Shown here piece after piece: positions 9,998-19,461 of a stretch of 64,000 bases of DNA (positions are counted from its first letter, which is position 1; every line of letters begins with the position of its first letter). The notes below the pieces were generated by a model. The model ran no database searches. It had not been told where the DNA came from and saw nothing but the letters and a program-made list of their open reading frames with translations. Position numbers and translations under genes: made by a program. Source of the stretch: Bradyrhizobium hereditatis (GTDB lineage: Bacteria; Pseudomonadota; Alphaproteobacteria; Rhizobiales; Xanthobacteraceae); assembly GCF_020329435.1 (NCBI RefSeq), contig NZ_JAGKJK010000011.1:62001-126000 (forward strand), read 5' to 3'.

Positions 9998-10789
9998 CTA
10001 ACCCAGCGGCCCCAATATCTTCACCAATTCGCCGTGCACGAACTCATTGCCGCAGACCACGTGCCCGGTGTTCAGCGCGTCGGCCTTGCCGCCGATATCG
10101 GAGATCGTGCCGCCGGCTTCGCGGATCATGATCTGTCCGGCGGCGATGTCCCAGGGCGAGAGGTTGCGTTCCCAGTAGCCGTCGATGCGGCCTGCGGCGA
10201 CGAAGGCGAGGTCGAGAGAGGCGGCGCCGAAGCGGCGGAAGCCTGCGACCCTGTTCTGCAGCGCGGCCATTTCCTTCAGTGCCAGCTGATGGTCGCCGCG
10301 GCCGATATGCGGCAGGCCACAGGCGACGACGCATTCATCTAGCCGGCGCCGGCCGGCGACGCGCAGGCGCTGGTCATTGAGGAACGCGCCCTTGCCGCGC
10401 TCGGCGATGTAGAGCTCGTCATTCGCGGGATTGTAGATCACGCCGGCGATGACGGTGCCCTCGCGCGCCAGGCCGATCGAGATCGCAAATTGCGGGATGC
10501 CGTGCAGGAAGTTGGTGGTGCCGTCGAGTGGATCGACGATCCAGGTGTGGGTCTTGTCGGCGCCCTCGCGTGTTCCACCTTCCTCGCCAACGAAGCCGTA
10601 ACCAGGCCGCGCCTTGGCAAGATCCTCGTAGAGCATTTCCTCGGCGCGCTTGTCGGCCTTGCTGACGAAGTTCGCCGGGCCCTTGAGCGAAACCTGCAGG
10701 TGCTCGATCTCGCCAAGATCGCGCTTGAGGCTGCGGCCGGCGCGGCGCGCAGCTTTCACCATGACGTTGATAAGGGCGGAGTGGAGCAT
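9998..10789 (-). CDS. suhB: Inositol monophosphatase family protein (SuhB-like)
   Basis: 263 residues with the complete Mg-dependent phosphatase signature: FVGEEGG (about 67-73) then WIVDPLDGTTNFLHGIPQFA (about 84-103), holding the Glu and Asp metal ligands, and the C-terminal WDIAAGQIMIREAGG motif (about 214-228). It hydrolyses inositol-1-phosphate or related sugar phosphates. SuhB homologues in some bacteria also act in rRNA antitermination, which cannot be judged here. It is convergent with the RND operon. Confidence 0.9.
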   Translation of the reverse strand: MLHSALINVMVKAARRAGRSLKRDLGEIEHLQVSLKGPANFVSKADKRAEEMLYEDLAKARPGYGFVGEEGGTREGADKTHTWIVDPLDGTTNFLHGIPQFAISIGLAREGTVIAGVIYNPANDELYIAERGKGAFLNDQRLRVAGRRRLDECVVACGLPHIGRGDHQLALKEMAALQNRVAGFRRFGAASLDLAFVAAGRIDGYWERNLSPWDIAAGQIMIREAGGTISDIGGKADALNTGHVVCGNEFVHGELVKILGPLG

Positions 10790-10960
10790 GATGAACAGGT
10801 TTCGTTAGCGCGAAAGAGAGGCGGGCTGGAATGTTGTTCCGTCATCCCCGCACAACGGCTACGCCGTTGTTGCTGGGAGCGCGGAACGCGTGTCTTGAAC
10901 GACGACGGACTCCGGCGGGGTCAGGCATGGGTGCCCTCTGAAGCCGCTGCCGTCAAGGCG

Positions 10961-12055
10961 TCATTTCTTGCCGGCGCCGGTCCATTTCCGAGCCGCTTCC
11001 TCCACTTTGGCGCGATCCTCGGGGCTGAGCTCCGAAAACCGTTCGTCAAGCTCGGGATCGCCCTTGCCTGCGGTCTTGGCGACCAGGTGCCACTTAAGGC
11101 CCTCGATCTTGTCCACCGGCACGCCCAGTCCGCTCACGAGAACGCGAGCAAGGCGGTTCTGCGCGATCGGCGAGTTCTGCCGCGCCGCCTTGCGCAGCAG
11201 CGCGACCGCCGCGGTCTGGTTCTTCGGCGTGCCCGTGCCGTTGAAAAGCGCAATGGCATACTCGACCTCGGCGTCGACATTGTCGGCGAGCGACGCCGCC
11301 TGCAACAGCCGCACCGCCTTGTCGATGTCCTTCGGCACGCCGGTGCCTTCCTTGTAGAACGTCGCCAGCGCGTATTGCGCTTCCGGATTGCCGGCGTCCG
11401 CCGCGACGCGCAGCAATTCCGCGGCGCGCCTGACGTCCTGCGGCATCGTGTTGCCGTCGAGATAAAGCAGCGCCAGATTGTAGGCCGCCTTGGCATTGCC
11501 GAGCTTGGCCGCGGAAGCCAGCAGCCTGACGGCCTGCTCGCGATTGGTGTTTCCGCCGCGGCCGGATAGCCGCATCATCGCAAGCGCAAACATCGCCTCG
11601 CGGTCGCCGGCGTCGACCGCGCGTTGATACCAATCGGCGGCTTTAGCGTAGTCGCGCTTGATGCCGAGCCCGTTGGCATAGAGCTCGCCCAGCATCGTCA
11701 TCGCCTTGGGGTCGCCGTTATATTGCGCGCGCGTAGTCGCGAGATCGAACGCCGTCTTGTACATGCCGCGCTGATAGGCGCCGTAGACGAGATCGACATT
11801 CGGGTCCTCGAAGGCGGCGCTCGGCGATGGCGAGGGCGTCGGCGTTGCCGCAGGCTTCGGCGTTGCAGCCGGCTTGGGCGTCGCTGTGGGCTGCTTCGCT
11901 GCGGGCGGAGCCTTTGGTTTCGGTGCTTCCTTTTTTGCCGCCGGCGGAGCGGCGGGCGGCTGCGCGGCAGGCGGCGTCAGCGAGACCTGCGCGGAGGCGC
12001 CGGCCATCGTCATCACGCAGCCCGCAAGCAACGCTATGGAACGCAGGAATTTCAT
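10961..12055 (-). CDS. Exported Sel1/TPR-repeat protein
   Basis: 364 residues: an N-terminal signal peptide ending around ASA, a proline/alanine/lysine-rich linker (about 30-90), then at least five Sel1-type repeats (A..WYQRAVDAGDREAMFALAMM, AVRLLASAAKLGNAKAAYNLALLY and others) up to about residue 335. Sel1 repeats are helical scaffolds for protein-protein contacts, and exported versions are common in rhizobia. It lies 8 bp downstream of the ThiE-like gene, so it is probably co-transcribed with it. No enzymatic motif is visible. Confidence 0.85.
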   Translation of the reverse strand: MKFLRSIALLAGCVMTMAGASAQVSLTPPAAQPPAAPPAAKKEAPKPKAPPAAKQPTATPKPAATPKPAATPTPSPSPSAAFEDPNVDLVYGAYQRGMYKTAFDLATTRAQYNGDPKAMTMLGELYANGLGIKRDYAKAADWYQRAVDAGDREAMFALAMMRLSGRGGNTNREQAVRLLASAAKLGNAKAAYNLALLYLDGNTMPQDVRRAAELLRVAADAGNPEAQYALATFYKEGTGVPKDIDKAVRLLQAASLADNVDAEVEYAIALFNGTGTPKNQTAAVALLRKAARQNSPIAQNRLARVLVSGLGVPVDKIEGLKWHLVAKTAGKGDPELDERFSELSPEDRAKVEEAARKWTGAGKK

Positions 12056-12063
12056 GTCCGGCG

Positions 12064-12744
12064 CTATCCGTGCCCCGCTTTGGCTCGTCCGAACGCGGCT
12101 TCATGCGCTTGGCGGATCACCTCTCCGGCATCGATCAGCGCGGCTTTTGCGCCGCGCGGGTCGGCCCAGATGAAATCGCCGACGAGAACGAAATCTGCGC
12201 CGGCAGAGGCGAATTCGAAAGCCTCCTCGCGCGAGGCGGCAAAGCCGACGCAAGGCGGTTCGAACAATTCATCCCACCACTGTAGGCGCTCGGCGATCGC
12301 TTCCACCGAGGGCCGCTGACCCCTGGCATCCGGCTCGCCGAACAGCACGTAGTCGGCGCCGGCTTCGCCCGCGGTCATCGAATCGTGCCGCGTGGCAAGA
12401 CCGCCGACGCCGGCAATGCGGTCCGGCTTCAGCGACGGCCAGGCATCTTCCAGTGCGGCAAGGCCGTTCAGATGCGCGCCATCGGCGCCAGCGCGCGCCA
12501 CCAGCTCGGCATGACCGTCAAGCAGGAGCGCCGCGCCGGCATTCTGGATTGCAGGCGCCAGCGCTTTCGCGCGCGTGATCATCGTGCGCTGGTCGGTTTG
12601 CTTCAGCCGCACCAGCACCGCCGCGACATCCGCCGCTGCCAGCAGCTCAGGAAGCTGGCTTGCAAGCTGCGACGGATCGTCCACCTCTGATGTCGCGAGA
12701 TAGAGCCGCGGCGCCGGGCGCGGCGGAGCGGGTTTGTTGGCCAA
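12064..12744 (-). CDS. ThiE-like thiamine-phosphate synthase family protein
   Basis: 226 residues, TIM-barrel of the ThiE/TenI superfamily. It shows RLYLATSE at the N-terminus, DGHAELVARAGADGAHLNG (the phosphate/pyrimidine side), and ADYVLFGEPDARG. The strict ThiE motif set (for example the DDR segment and QR(L/I)GPSD-like loops) is weakened, so it may be a paralogue rather than the housekeeping enzyme. The frame stays open far upstream inside the aldolase gene. I chose the TTG at 12744, 2 bp after the aldolase stop, with AAGAAGG about 10 nt upstream, because the protein-like sequence begins there. Confidence 0.75.
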   Translation of the reverse strand: MANKPAPPRPAPRLYLATSEVDDPSQLASQLPELLAAADVAAVLVRLKQTDQRTMITRAKALAPAIQNAGAALLLDGHAELVARAGADGAHLNGLAALEDAWPSLKPDRIAGVGGLATRHDSMTAGEAGADYVLFGEPDARGQRPSVEAIAERLQWWDELFEPPCVGFAASREEAFEFASAGADFVLVGDFIWADPRGAKAALIDAGEVIRQAHEAAFGRAKAGHG

Positions 12745-12746
12745 GT

Positions 12747-13772
12747 CTAAGCGACCTTCTTTTCCAGGCCGGTTTCCCACTCGCCCTTGCTCGCCAGCGC
12801 ATTCATCTTCGCACGGTGCGTGAACGCGCGCTGGCCCGCAGCGATGTTCTCGGCCTTTCCGGACCACGCCTTCTGCGGCGCCGCCTGCAACGCGCGGCCA
12901 TAGGAGAAGGTGAGCTTCCAGGGCAGGCCGCCGATCCGGTTCATGGCATTCAGATGCGCGGTCGCTTCCTCGTCGGATTGCCCGCCGGAAAGGAAGGCGA
13001 TGCCCGGCACGGCCGCGGGAACGCAGGCCTTCAGCATCCGAACCGTCTTCTCCGCGACTTCGTCGACGGACGCCTGCTTCGCACACTTCTTGCCAGAGAT
13101 GGCCATGTTGGGCTTCAGCACCATGCCTTCGAGCTCGACGCGCTGCAGCCGCAATTCCTGGAACGTCTTGTTCAGCACGCTCTGCGTCACGTCATAGCAG
13201 CGATCGATGTCATGATCGCCGTCCATCAGCACTTCCGGCTCGACGATCGGGACGATCTGCGCCGCCTGGCACAGCGCCGCATAGCGCGCCAGCGCATGCG
13301 CATTGACGCTGATCGCGGTCATGGTGGGGATGCCGCTGCCGATATCGATCACCGCGCGCCATTTGGCAAAGCGCGCACCGCGCTCGTAATATTTCTTCAG
13401 CCGCTCGGCGAGCTTGTCGAGACCGACGGTGACGAGTTCGCCGGGACATTGCGGCAGCGCCTGCGTCCCTTCATCGACCTTGATGCCGGGGATCGCGCCG
13501 GATTGCTCGATCAGCTTGATCAGCGGCGTGCCGTCGCGTGCCGTCTGCCAGATGGTCTCGTCGTAGAGGATCACGCCCGAGACGTACTTGCTCATCGCCT
13601 CGGTGGAGCGGAACAGCATCTCGCGATAATCGCGGCGGTTCTCCTCGGTCGACTCGACCTTGATGGCGTCGAAGCGCTTCTTGATCGTGCCTGAAGATTC
13701 GTCGGCGGCGAGAATGCCCTTGCCTGGGGTGACCATGGCGAGGGCAACCTTGTTGAGGTCAGCAAGATTCAT
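12747..13772 (-). CDS. fba: Class I fructose-bisphosphate aldolase
   Basis: 341 residues, Schiff-base (class I) aldolase that cleaves fructose-1,6-bisphosphate to DHAP and glyceraldehyde-3-phosphate. It has the family sequences GKGILAADESSGTIKKRF near the N-terminus, IVEPEVLMDGDHD, VLKPNM with the presumed Schiff-base lysine, and FLSGGQSDEEA near the C-terminus. The ATG at 13772 has CCGGAG 9 nt upstream and fits the family N-terminus; an in-frame ATG at 13811 is less likely. A class II enzyme is encoded immediately upstream, so the organism has both mechanistic types side by side. Confidence 0.92.
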   Translation of the reverse strand: MNLADLNKVALAMVTPGKGILAADESSGTIKKRFDAIKVESTEENRRDYREMLFRSTEAMSKYVSGVILYDETIWQTARDGTPLIKLIEQSGAIPGIKVDEGTQALPQCPGELVTVGLDKLAERLKKYYERGARFAKWRAVIDIGSGIPTMTAISVNAHALARYAALCQAAQIVPIVEPEVLMDGDHDIDRCYDVTQSVLNKTFQELRLQRVELEGMVLKPNMAISGKKCAKQASVDEVAEKTVRMLKACVPAAVPGIAFLSGGQSDEEATAHLNAMNRIGGLPWKLTFSYGRALQAAPQKAWSGKAENIAAGQRAFTHRAKMNALASKGEWETGLEKKVA

Positions 13773-13885
13773 GGGAACGTTCTCCGGAAACATCATGCCC
13801 TTGCAAACCAAAATAGGCGGTTCTCGGGCAATTGCCTAGAAAACGTTCGTCGCACCAGGGGTGATTGCGAGGCGGGGCGCCCGGC

Positions 13886-14953
13886 TCAGGCGACCCGCGG
13901 GTCAAGCTCACCCTTGGCATACCGCTTGGCCATTTCGGCCGTCGTCAGCACCTTCTTGATCTTGCTGGCTTGTCCTGCGGTATTGAATTCCTGCAGCCGT
14001 TGCTTGCACAGCTTGGTCATCGCTTCCATCGCGGGCTTCAAGTATTTGCGCGGATCGAACTCTTCCGGGTTGTCCTTCAGCACTTTCCGGATCTGCCCGG
14101 TCATCGCCATTCGATTGTCGGTGTCAATATTGATCTTGCGCACGCCGTTCTTGATGCCGCGCTGGATTTCGGAAACCGGCACGCCCCAGGTCGGCTTCAT
14201 CTTGCCGCCATTGGCGTTGATGATCTCCTGCAGTTCCTGCGGCACCGAGGACGAACCATGCATCACCAGATGCGTGTTCGGCAGCTTGCGATGGATTTCC
14301 TCGATCACGTTCATGGCGAGGATGTCGCCGTCAGGCTTGCGGGTGAACTTGTAGGCGCCGTGCGAGGTGCCCATGGCGATCGCCAGCGCGTCGACCTTGG
14401 TCTCCTTGACGAACTTCACGGCTTCATCGGGATTGGTGAGCAACTGGTCGTGCGAAAGCTTGCCTTCGGCGCCGTGGCCGTCTTCCTTGTCGCCCATGCC
14501 GGTCTCGAGCGAGCCGAGCACACCGAGCTCGCCTTCCACCGAGATACCGCCGAGATGGGCCATGTCGGTGACAGTCTTGGTCACACCGACATTGTAGTCC
14601 CAGTCGCCGGGGGTCTTGCCGTCAGCCTTCAGCGATCCGTCCATCATCACGGAGGTGAAGCCGGCCTGGATCGCGGTCATGCAGGTGGCGGGCTCATTGC
14701 CGTGATCGAGATGCACGCAGACCGGGATCTGCGGATAGATTTCGGTGACGGCATCCATCATGTGCTTGAGCATCACGTCATTGGCGTAGGAGCGCGCACC
14801 GCGGGAGGCCTGAATAATGACGGGCGCGTCGACCGCGGAGGCGGCCTCCATGATCGAGAGCGCCTGCTCCATGTTGTTGATGTTGAACGCCGGCACACCG
14901 TAATCGTGTTCTGCCGCATGATCGAGCAGTTGACGCAAGGTAATGCGAGCCAT
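13886..14953 (-). CDS. fba: Class II fructose-bisphosphate aldolase, Calvin-cycle subtype
   Basis: 355 residues, zinc-dependent aldolase. Metal and catalytic motifs are present: VHLDHG (about 99-104), VEGELGVLG (about 139-147), VMHGSSS and NIDTDNRMA. The overall sequence matches the CbbA subtype that handles fructose- and sedoheptulose-1,7-bisphosphate. It sits downstream of pgk on the same strand (tkt-gap-pgk-fba), a gene order shared with Calvin-cycle clusters, although no RuBisCO gene is in the window. Confidence 0.94.
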   Translation of the reverse strand: MARITLRQLLDHAAEHDYGVPAFNINNMEQALSIMEAASAVDAPVIIQASRGARSYANDVMLKHMMDAVTEIYPQIPVCVHLDHGNEPATCMTAIQAGFTSVMMDGSLKADGKTPGDWDYNVGVTKTVTDMAHLGGISVEGELGVLGSLETGMGDKEDGHGAEGKLSHDQLLTNPDEAVKFVKETKVDALAIAMGTSHGAYKFTRKPDGDILAMNVIEEIHRKLPNTHLVMHGSSSVPQELQEIINANGGKMKPTWGVPVSEIQRGIKNGVRKINIDTDNRMAMTGQIRKVLKDNPEEFDPRKYLKPAMEAMTKLCKQRLQEFNTAGQASKIKKVLTTAEMAKRYAKGELDPRVA

Positions 14954-15003
14954 TCAAATTCTCCTGTATTTGCCGCGCTTTTGGCGCCCCATTAGGTCCT
15001 GGT

Positions 15004-16200
15004 CTAACGTGATTTCAGAACTTCCACGCCGGGCAGCGGTTTCCCTTCCATCCATTCGAGAAACGCGCCGCCGGCCGTCGAAACGTAGGAAAAATCTTCG
15101 GCCACGCCGGCCTGGTTCAGCGCCGCAACGGTGTCGCCGCCGCCAGCAACCGAGATCAGGTTCTTCGTCTTGGTGCGCTCTGCTGCATGCTTGGCCGCAA
15201 CCACGGTGCCACGGTCGAACGGCGTCATCTCGAAAGCGCCGAGCGGTCCGTTCCAGACCAGCGTCGCGGCGTCGTCGATCGCCGCGTGAATCCGCGCGAT
15301 CGATTGCGGGCCGACGTCGAGGATCATGCCATCGGCCGGAATGGCGTCGAGGCCATAGGCATGCGAGGGCGAGTTGGCCGCGAAATGATAGGCGACCACG
15401 GCGTCAACGGGAAGAATGATGGCGCATTTCGCGTCATTGGCCTTTTCCACGATGCGCAGCGCGGTCGCAGCGAGGTCCTTCTCGGCCAGCGACTTACCGA
15501 CATTGACGCCCTGCGCATGCAGGAAGGTGTTGGCCATGCCGCCGCCGATCACCAGCGCGTCCACTTTGGTGACGAGGTTTTCGAGCAGGTCGATCTTGGT
15601 CGAGACCTTGGCGCCACCGATGATCGCGATGACCGGCTTGGTCGGCGCTTCCAGCGCCTTCTCAAGCGCATTGAGCTCGGCCTGCATGGTGCGTCCGGCA
15701 TAGGCGGGCAGCTTGTGGCCGACGCCTTCGGTGGAAGCGTGTGCGCGGTGCGCGGCCGAGAACGCATCGTTGACCCAGATGTCGCCGAGCTTGACGAGCT
15801 CTGCAACGAAGGCGGGGTCGTTCTTTTCTTCCTCCTTGTGGAAGCGGGTGTTCTCCAGGCAGAGGATGTCGCCATCCTTCATCGCAGCGACAGCCTTGGC
15901 CGCGGCCTCGCCGATACAGTCGTCGGCGAAAGCGACCGGCTTCTTGATGACCTTCGACAGGGCTTCGGCGACGGGTTTGAGCGAATCCTTGGCGTCGCGT
16001 CCCTTCGGCCGGCCGAAATGGGCGAGCAGGATGACCTTGCCGCCTTTGTCGGAAATTTCGGTGATGGTCGGCGCGACGCGCTCGAGCCTGGTCGCGTCGG
16101 TGACGCGGCCGTTCTCCATGGGCACGTTAAGGTCGACGCGCAGCAGCACGCGCTTGCTCTTCACGTCGACGTCATCGAGGGTGCGGAATGATTTCGGCAT
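15004..16200 (-). CDS. pgk: Phosphoglycerate kinase
   Basis: 398 residues, full length. It catalyses 1,3-bisphosphoglycerate + ADP to 3-phosphoglycerate + ATP. Visible motifs are RVLLRVDLNVPMENG near the N-terminus, HFGRPKG, AAHRAHASTEGVG and the C-terminal GGGDTVAAL nucleotide loop. The frame is open for 64 more codons upstream, but that stretch is the family A repeat; the ATG at 16200 gives the canonical MPKSFRTLDD start. It lies between gap and fba on the same strand. Confidence 0.95.
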   Translation of the reverse strand: MPKSFRTLDDVDVKSKRVLLRVDLNVPMENGRVTDATRLERVAPTITEISDKGGKVILLAHFGRPKGRDAKDSLKPVAEALSKVIKKPVAFADDCIGEAAAKAVAAMKDGDILCLENTRFHKEEEKNDPAFVAELVKLGDIWVNDAFSAAHRAHASTEGVGHKLPAYAGRTMQAELNALEKALEAPTKPVIAIIGGAKVSTKIDLLENLVTKVDALVIGGGMANTFLHAQGVNVGKSLAEKDLAATALRIVEKANDAKCAIILPVDAVVAYHFAANSPSHAYGLDAIPADGMILDVGPQSIARIHAAIDDAATLVWNGPLGAFEMTPFDRGTVVAAKHAAERTKTKNLISVAGGGDTVAALNQAGVAEDFSYVSTAGGAFLEWMEGKPLPGVEVLKSR

Positions 16201-16209
16201 GGGCGGGTC

Positions 16210-16328
16210 TCTTGTCCCGGCGCACTGCGGCGCGAAGCGCCGCTGTGCCGAACCGGGACCTACGTTGGAATGGGTCCCGGCTCTGCGTCGCGTCACTCCG
16301 TGACGCGACGCGTCCGGGACACGAGATC
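16210..16328. repeat. Dispersed palindromic repeat, family A copy 2
   Basis: Fills the gap-pgk spacer. Bounded by CTTGTCCCGGCGCACTGC and GCGTCCGGGACACGAGA, with inner GAACCGGGACC and GGGTCCCGGCTCTGC and an extra hairpin GCGTCAC/GTGACGC. It lies within a presumed operon, so it could be transcribed and affect relative mRNA levels of gap and pgk. Confidence 0.75.
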
Positions 16329-16330
16329 GG

Positions 16331-17338
16331 TTAGAGCAGCTTCCCCATCGCCACGGCAGTGTCGGCCATGCGGTTGGAGAAACCCCATTCATTGTCGTAC
16401 CAGGACATCACGCGCACCAGCGTGCCGTTCAGCACCTTGGTCTGGTCCTCGTGGAACGTCGAGGAATGCGGATCGTGGTTGAAGTCGATCGAGACATTGG
16501 GCGCAGTGGTGTAACCGAGGATGCCCTTGAGCTGCTGCTCGGAAGCGCGCTTCATCGCCGCGTTGATCTCCTTGGCGTCGGTAGCGCGCTTGGCGACGAT
16601 CTTGAGATCGACCACCGAAACGTTCGGGGTCGGCACGCGGATCGCGACGCCATCGAGCTTGCCCTTCAATTCCGGCAGCACGAGGCCGATCGCCTTGGCC
16701 GCACCGGTTGACGTCGGGATCATCGACATCGCCGCCGCACGGGCGCGATAGAGATCCTTGTGCAGGGTGTCGAGGGTGGGCTGGTCGCCGGTATAGGCGT
16801 GGATCGTAGTCATGAAGCCGGTCTCGATGCCCACCGTGTCGTTCAGCACTTTGGCGACCGGCGCCAGGCAGTTGGTGGTGCAGGAGCCGTTGGAAACGAC
16901 CAGGTGATCCTTGGTCAGGGTGTCATGGTTGACGCCGTAGACGATCGTGGCGTCGGCATTGTCGGCGGGCGCCGAGACCAGCACGCGCTTGGCGCCGGCG
17001 GCGAGGTGCGCGGAGGCCTTGTCCTTCGCTGTGAAGATGCCGGTGCATTCCAGCGCGATGTCGACGCCGAGTTCCTTCCACGGCAGCTTGGAGGGATCGC
17101 GTTCGGCGGAAACCTTGATCTTGCCATTGCCGAGGCTGATCGAGTCGCCGTCGACAGTCACGGTTCCGGGGAAGCGGCCGTGCACGGAATCGTAGCGCAG
17201 CAGGTGGGCGTTGGTCTCGACCGGGCCGAGATCGTTAATGCCGACCACCTCGATATCCTTGCGGCCAGATTCCGCAATCGCCCGCAACACATTGCGGCCA
17301 ATGCGGCCAAATCCGTTGATCGCGACGCGGACTGCCAT
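16331..17338 (-). CDS. gap: Type I glyceraldehyde-3-phosphate dehydrogenase
   Basis: 335 residues, full length. N-terminal Rossmann motif INGFGRIGRNVLRA and the active-site sequence SNGSCTTNCLAP with the catalytic cysteine (about 155) are intact, as is the C-terminal WYDNEWGFSNRM. It oxidises glyceraldehyde-3-phosphate to 1,3-bisphosphoglycerate. It is placed between tkt and pgk on the minus strand, with 137 bp upstream that could contain its own promoter. Confidence 0.96.
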   Translation of the reverse strand: MAVRVAINGFGRIGRNVLRAIAESGRKDIEVVGINDLGPVETNAHLLRYDSVHGRFPGTVTVDGDSISLGNGKIKVSAERDPSKLPWKELGVDIALECTGIFTAKDKASAHLAAGAKRVLVSAPADNADATIVYGVNHDTLTKDHLVVSNGSCTTNCLAPVAKVLNDTVGIETGFMTTIHAYTGDQPTLDTLHKDLYRARAAAMSMIPTSTGAAKAIGLVLPELKGKLDGVAIRVPTPNVSVVDLKIVAKRATDAKEINAAMKRASEQQLKGILGYTTAPNVSIDFNHDPHSSTFHEDQTKVLNGTLVRVMSWYDNEWGFSNRMADTAVAMGKLL

Positions 17339-17475
17339 GCTGTTTCTCCCTTAAAAGCTGATGCCATCCCCGCGGAGCTGATCCACGAGGGGCTTACGGC
17401 GGAACGCCCGGTTCGGCCGGGCGGGAACGGTCAAGATGGGGTCTAGGTAGTCCTTTTTTGCCTAGACCTCAACCA

Positions 17476-19461
17476 TCAGCCCAAGCGCTTCAGGACAGCG
17501 TTAACCGCAGCCTCAGCGGTAATTCCGAAGTGCTTGAAAAGGTCCTTGCCCGGAGCGCTGGCCCCAAAACCGTGCATACCGATGAAATCACCATCCTGGC
17601 CGATGATGGCATCCCAGCCCCAGCGTACGCCGGCCTCGATCGCGACCTTGACTGGCGCATTGCCGATGAGGGCCTTCCGGCGGTCCGCCGGCTGCTCCAA
17701 GAGGAGGTCGACCGAGGGCACCGACACCACCCGTGATGCGATACCGCGCTCGGTGAGCTGCTTCTGGGCGGCAACTGCGATCTCGACCTCGGAACCCGAG
17801 GCGAATAGCGAGACTTTGGCGTCGCCTTGGGCCGCGACCAGTTCGTAGGCGCCCAAGGCGCAGGGATTATCGTTCGGTGCATTGGTGCGGAGTTGCGGCA
17901 GGTTCTGGCGGGTCAGCGCCAGCACCGTCGGGCCGTCGACCCGGTTGAGCGCCAGTTCCCAGCACTCCGCGACTTCGATGGCGTCGCAGGGCCGGAACAC
18001 GCGCATGTTGGGTATAGCGCGGAGCGCAGCGAGATGCTCGACCGGCTGATGCGTAGGTCCGTCCTCGCCGAGACCGATCGAGTCATGGGTCATCACATAG
18101 ACGACGCCGTTGCCCATCAGTGCGGCGAGCCGCATCGCGGGCCGGGCGTAATCGGTGAACACCAGGAACGTCGCGCCGTTCGGGGCGAAGCCGCCATGCA
18201 GGAAGATGCCGTTCATCGCCGCAGCCATGCCGTGCTCGCGGACGCCGTAATGGATGAAGCGGCCCTTCGGCGTCTTGGCCGAGAAGGCAGTTGCCGACCT
18301 CGCCTTGTTGTTGTTGGAGCCGGTGAGGTCGGCGGAGCCGGCGAGAAATTCCATCGGCATCGCAGCCGCAATCGCCTCGATCGCGGCTTCGGACGATTTC
18401 CGCGTGGCGACATTCAGCGGGGATTCCAACAGCGCCTTCTTGTGCGCGCGCAGCGCTTTCGCCAGCGCCGCCGGCCGCTCGTGCCGCAGCCGCCGCTCGA
18501 ACTCGGCGCGCTTGCGCGGGCCGAGCTCGCCGAACACGCTTTCCCATTCTTCGCGCGCAGCCGCGCCGCGGCTGCCGGCGGCGCGCCACGCCTTGAGCAC
18601 ATCGTCAGGCACCGAGAACGGTTCGAGCGAGATGCCGAGTTTTTCCTTGGCGGCCTTGAGCTCGTCGGCACCGAGCGCCTCGCCATGGACCTTCGCGGTG
18701 CCGGCCTTCGTCGGCGCGCCAAAGCCGATCGTGGTCTTGCAGGCGATCAGCGACGGCTTGTTGGATTTCTGCGCGCGCGTAATCGCCGCTGCGATGGCCT
18801 TCGGATCATGGCCGTCGATCAACTCCGCGGCCCAGCCGGCGGACTTGAAGCGCTTAACCTGATCGACCGAATCGGCCATCGAGGTCGGGCCGTCGATCGA
18901 GATGCCGTTATCGTCATACAGCACGATCAGCTTGCTCAGCTTCCAGTGCCCGGCCAGCGCGATCGCTTCCTGCGATACGCCTTCCATCAGATCGCCGTCG
19001 GAAGCAAGAACGTAAGTGTGATGGCTGACGACCTTCTTGCCGAACTCGGCAGCGAGCATCTTTTCAGCCAGCGCCATGCCGACGGCGGTCGCGATGCCCT
19101 GGCCGAGCGGGCCGGTCGTGGTCTCGACGCCGCTGGTCTCGAAATTCTCCGGATGTCCCGGCGTCTTGGAGCCGAGCTGACGGAAATTCCTGATCTGGTC
19201 GAGCGTCATATCCTTGTTGCCGGTGAGGTACAGGAGCGCATAGAGCAGCATCGAGCCGTGGCCGGCGGAGAGCACGAAGCGGTCGCGGTCCGGCCAGTTC
19301 GGAGCCGCCGCGTCGAACTTCAGGAACTGTGTGAACAGCACCGTTGCGATGTCGGCGGCGCCCATCGGCAGGCCGGGATGGCCGGATTTCGCCTTTTCGA
19401 CGGCATCCATGGCAAGCCCGCGAATCGCATTGGCCATACGGGTATGATCGACCTGCGTCAT
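17476..19461 (-). CDS. tkt: Transketolase
   Basis: 661 residues, normal transketolase length. The thiamine-diphosphate site is visible as GHGSMLLYALLYLTG followed by DGDLMEGVSQEAIALAGHWKL...DDN (about 145-175), and the pyrimidine domain has DSIGLGEDGPTHQPVEHLAALRAIPN. It moves two-carbon units in the pentose-phosphate or Calvin cycle. An in-frame ATG 34 codons upstream gives a non-conserved extension; the ATG at 19461 (MTQVDHTRMANAIR) fits the family. First gene of the tkt-gap-pgk-fba series. Confidence 0.95.
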   Translation of the reverse strand: MTQVDHTRMANAIRGLAMDAVEKAKSGHPGLPMGAADIATVLFTQFLKFDAAAPNWPDRDRFVLSAGHGSMLLYALLYLTGNKDMTLDQIRNFRQLGSKTPGHPENFETSGVETTTGPLGQGIATAVGMALAEKMLAAEFGKKVVSHHTYVLASDGDLMEGVSQEAIALAGHWKLSKLIVLYDDNGISIDGPTSMADSVDQVKRFKSAGWAAELIDGHDPKAIAAAITRAQKSNKPSLIACKTTIGFGAPTKAGTAKVHGEALGADELKAAKEKLGISLEPFSVPDDVLKAWRAAGSRGAAAREEWESVFGELGPRKRAEFERRLRHERPAALAKALRAHKKALLESPLNVATRKSSEAAIEAIAAAMPMEFLAGSADLTGSNNNKARSATAFSAKTPKGRFIHYGVREHGMAAAMNGIFLHGGFAPNGATFLVFTDYARPAMRLAALMGNGVVYVMTHDSIGLGEDGPTHQPVEHLAALRAIPNMRVFRPCDAIEVAECWELALNRVDGPTVLALTRQNLPQLRTNAPNDNPCALGAYELVAAQGDAKVSLFASGSEVEIAVAAQKQLTERGIASRVVSVPSVDLLLEQPADRRKALIGNAPVKVAIEAGVRWGWDAIIGQDGDFIGMHGFGASAPGKDLFKHFGITAEAAVNAVLKRLG

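Noticed and set aside
12745..13086. Upstream extension of the ThiE-like frame into the aldolase gene
   Set aside because: It is the opposite frame of the aldolase coding sequence; the TTG at 12744 gives a sensible length.
16201..16392. 64-codon N-terminal extension of phosphoglycerate kinase
   Set aside because: The extra sequence is a translation of the family A repeat and is not conserved in phosphoglycerate kinases.
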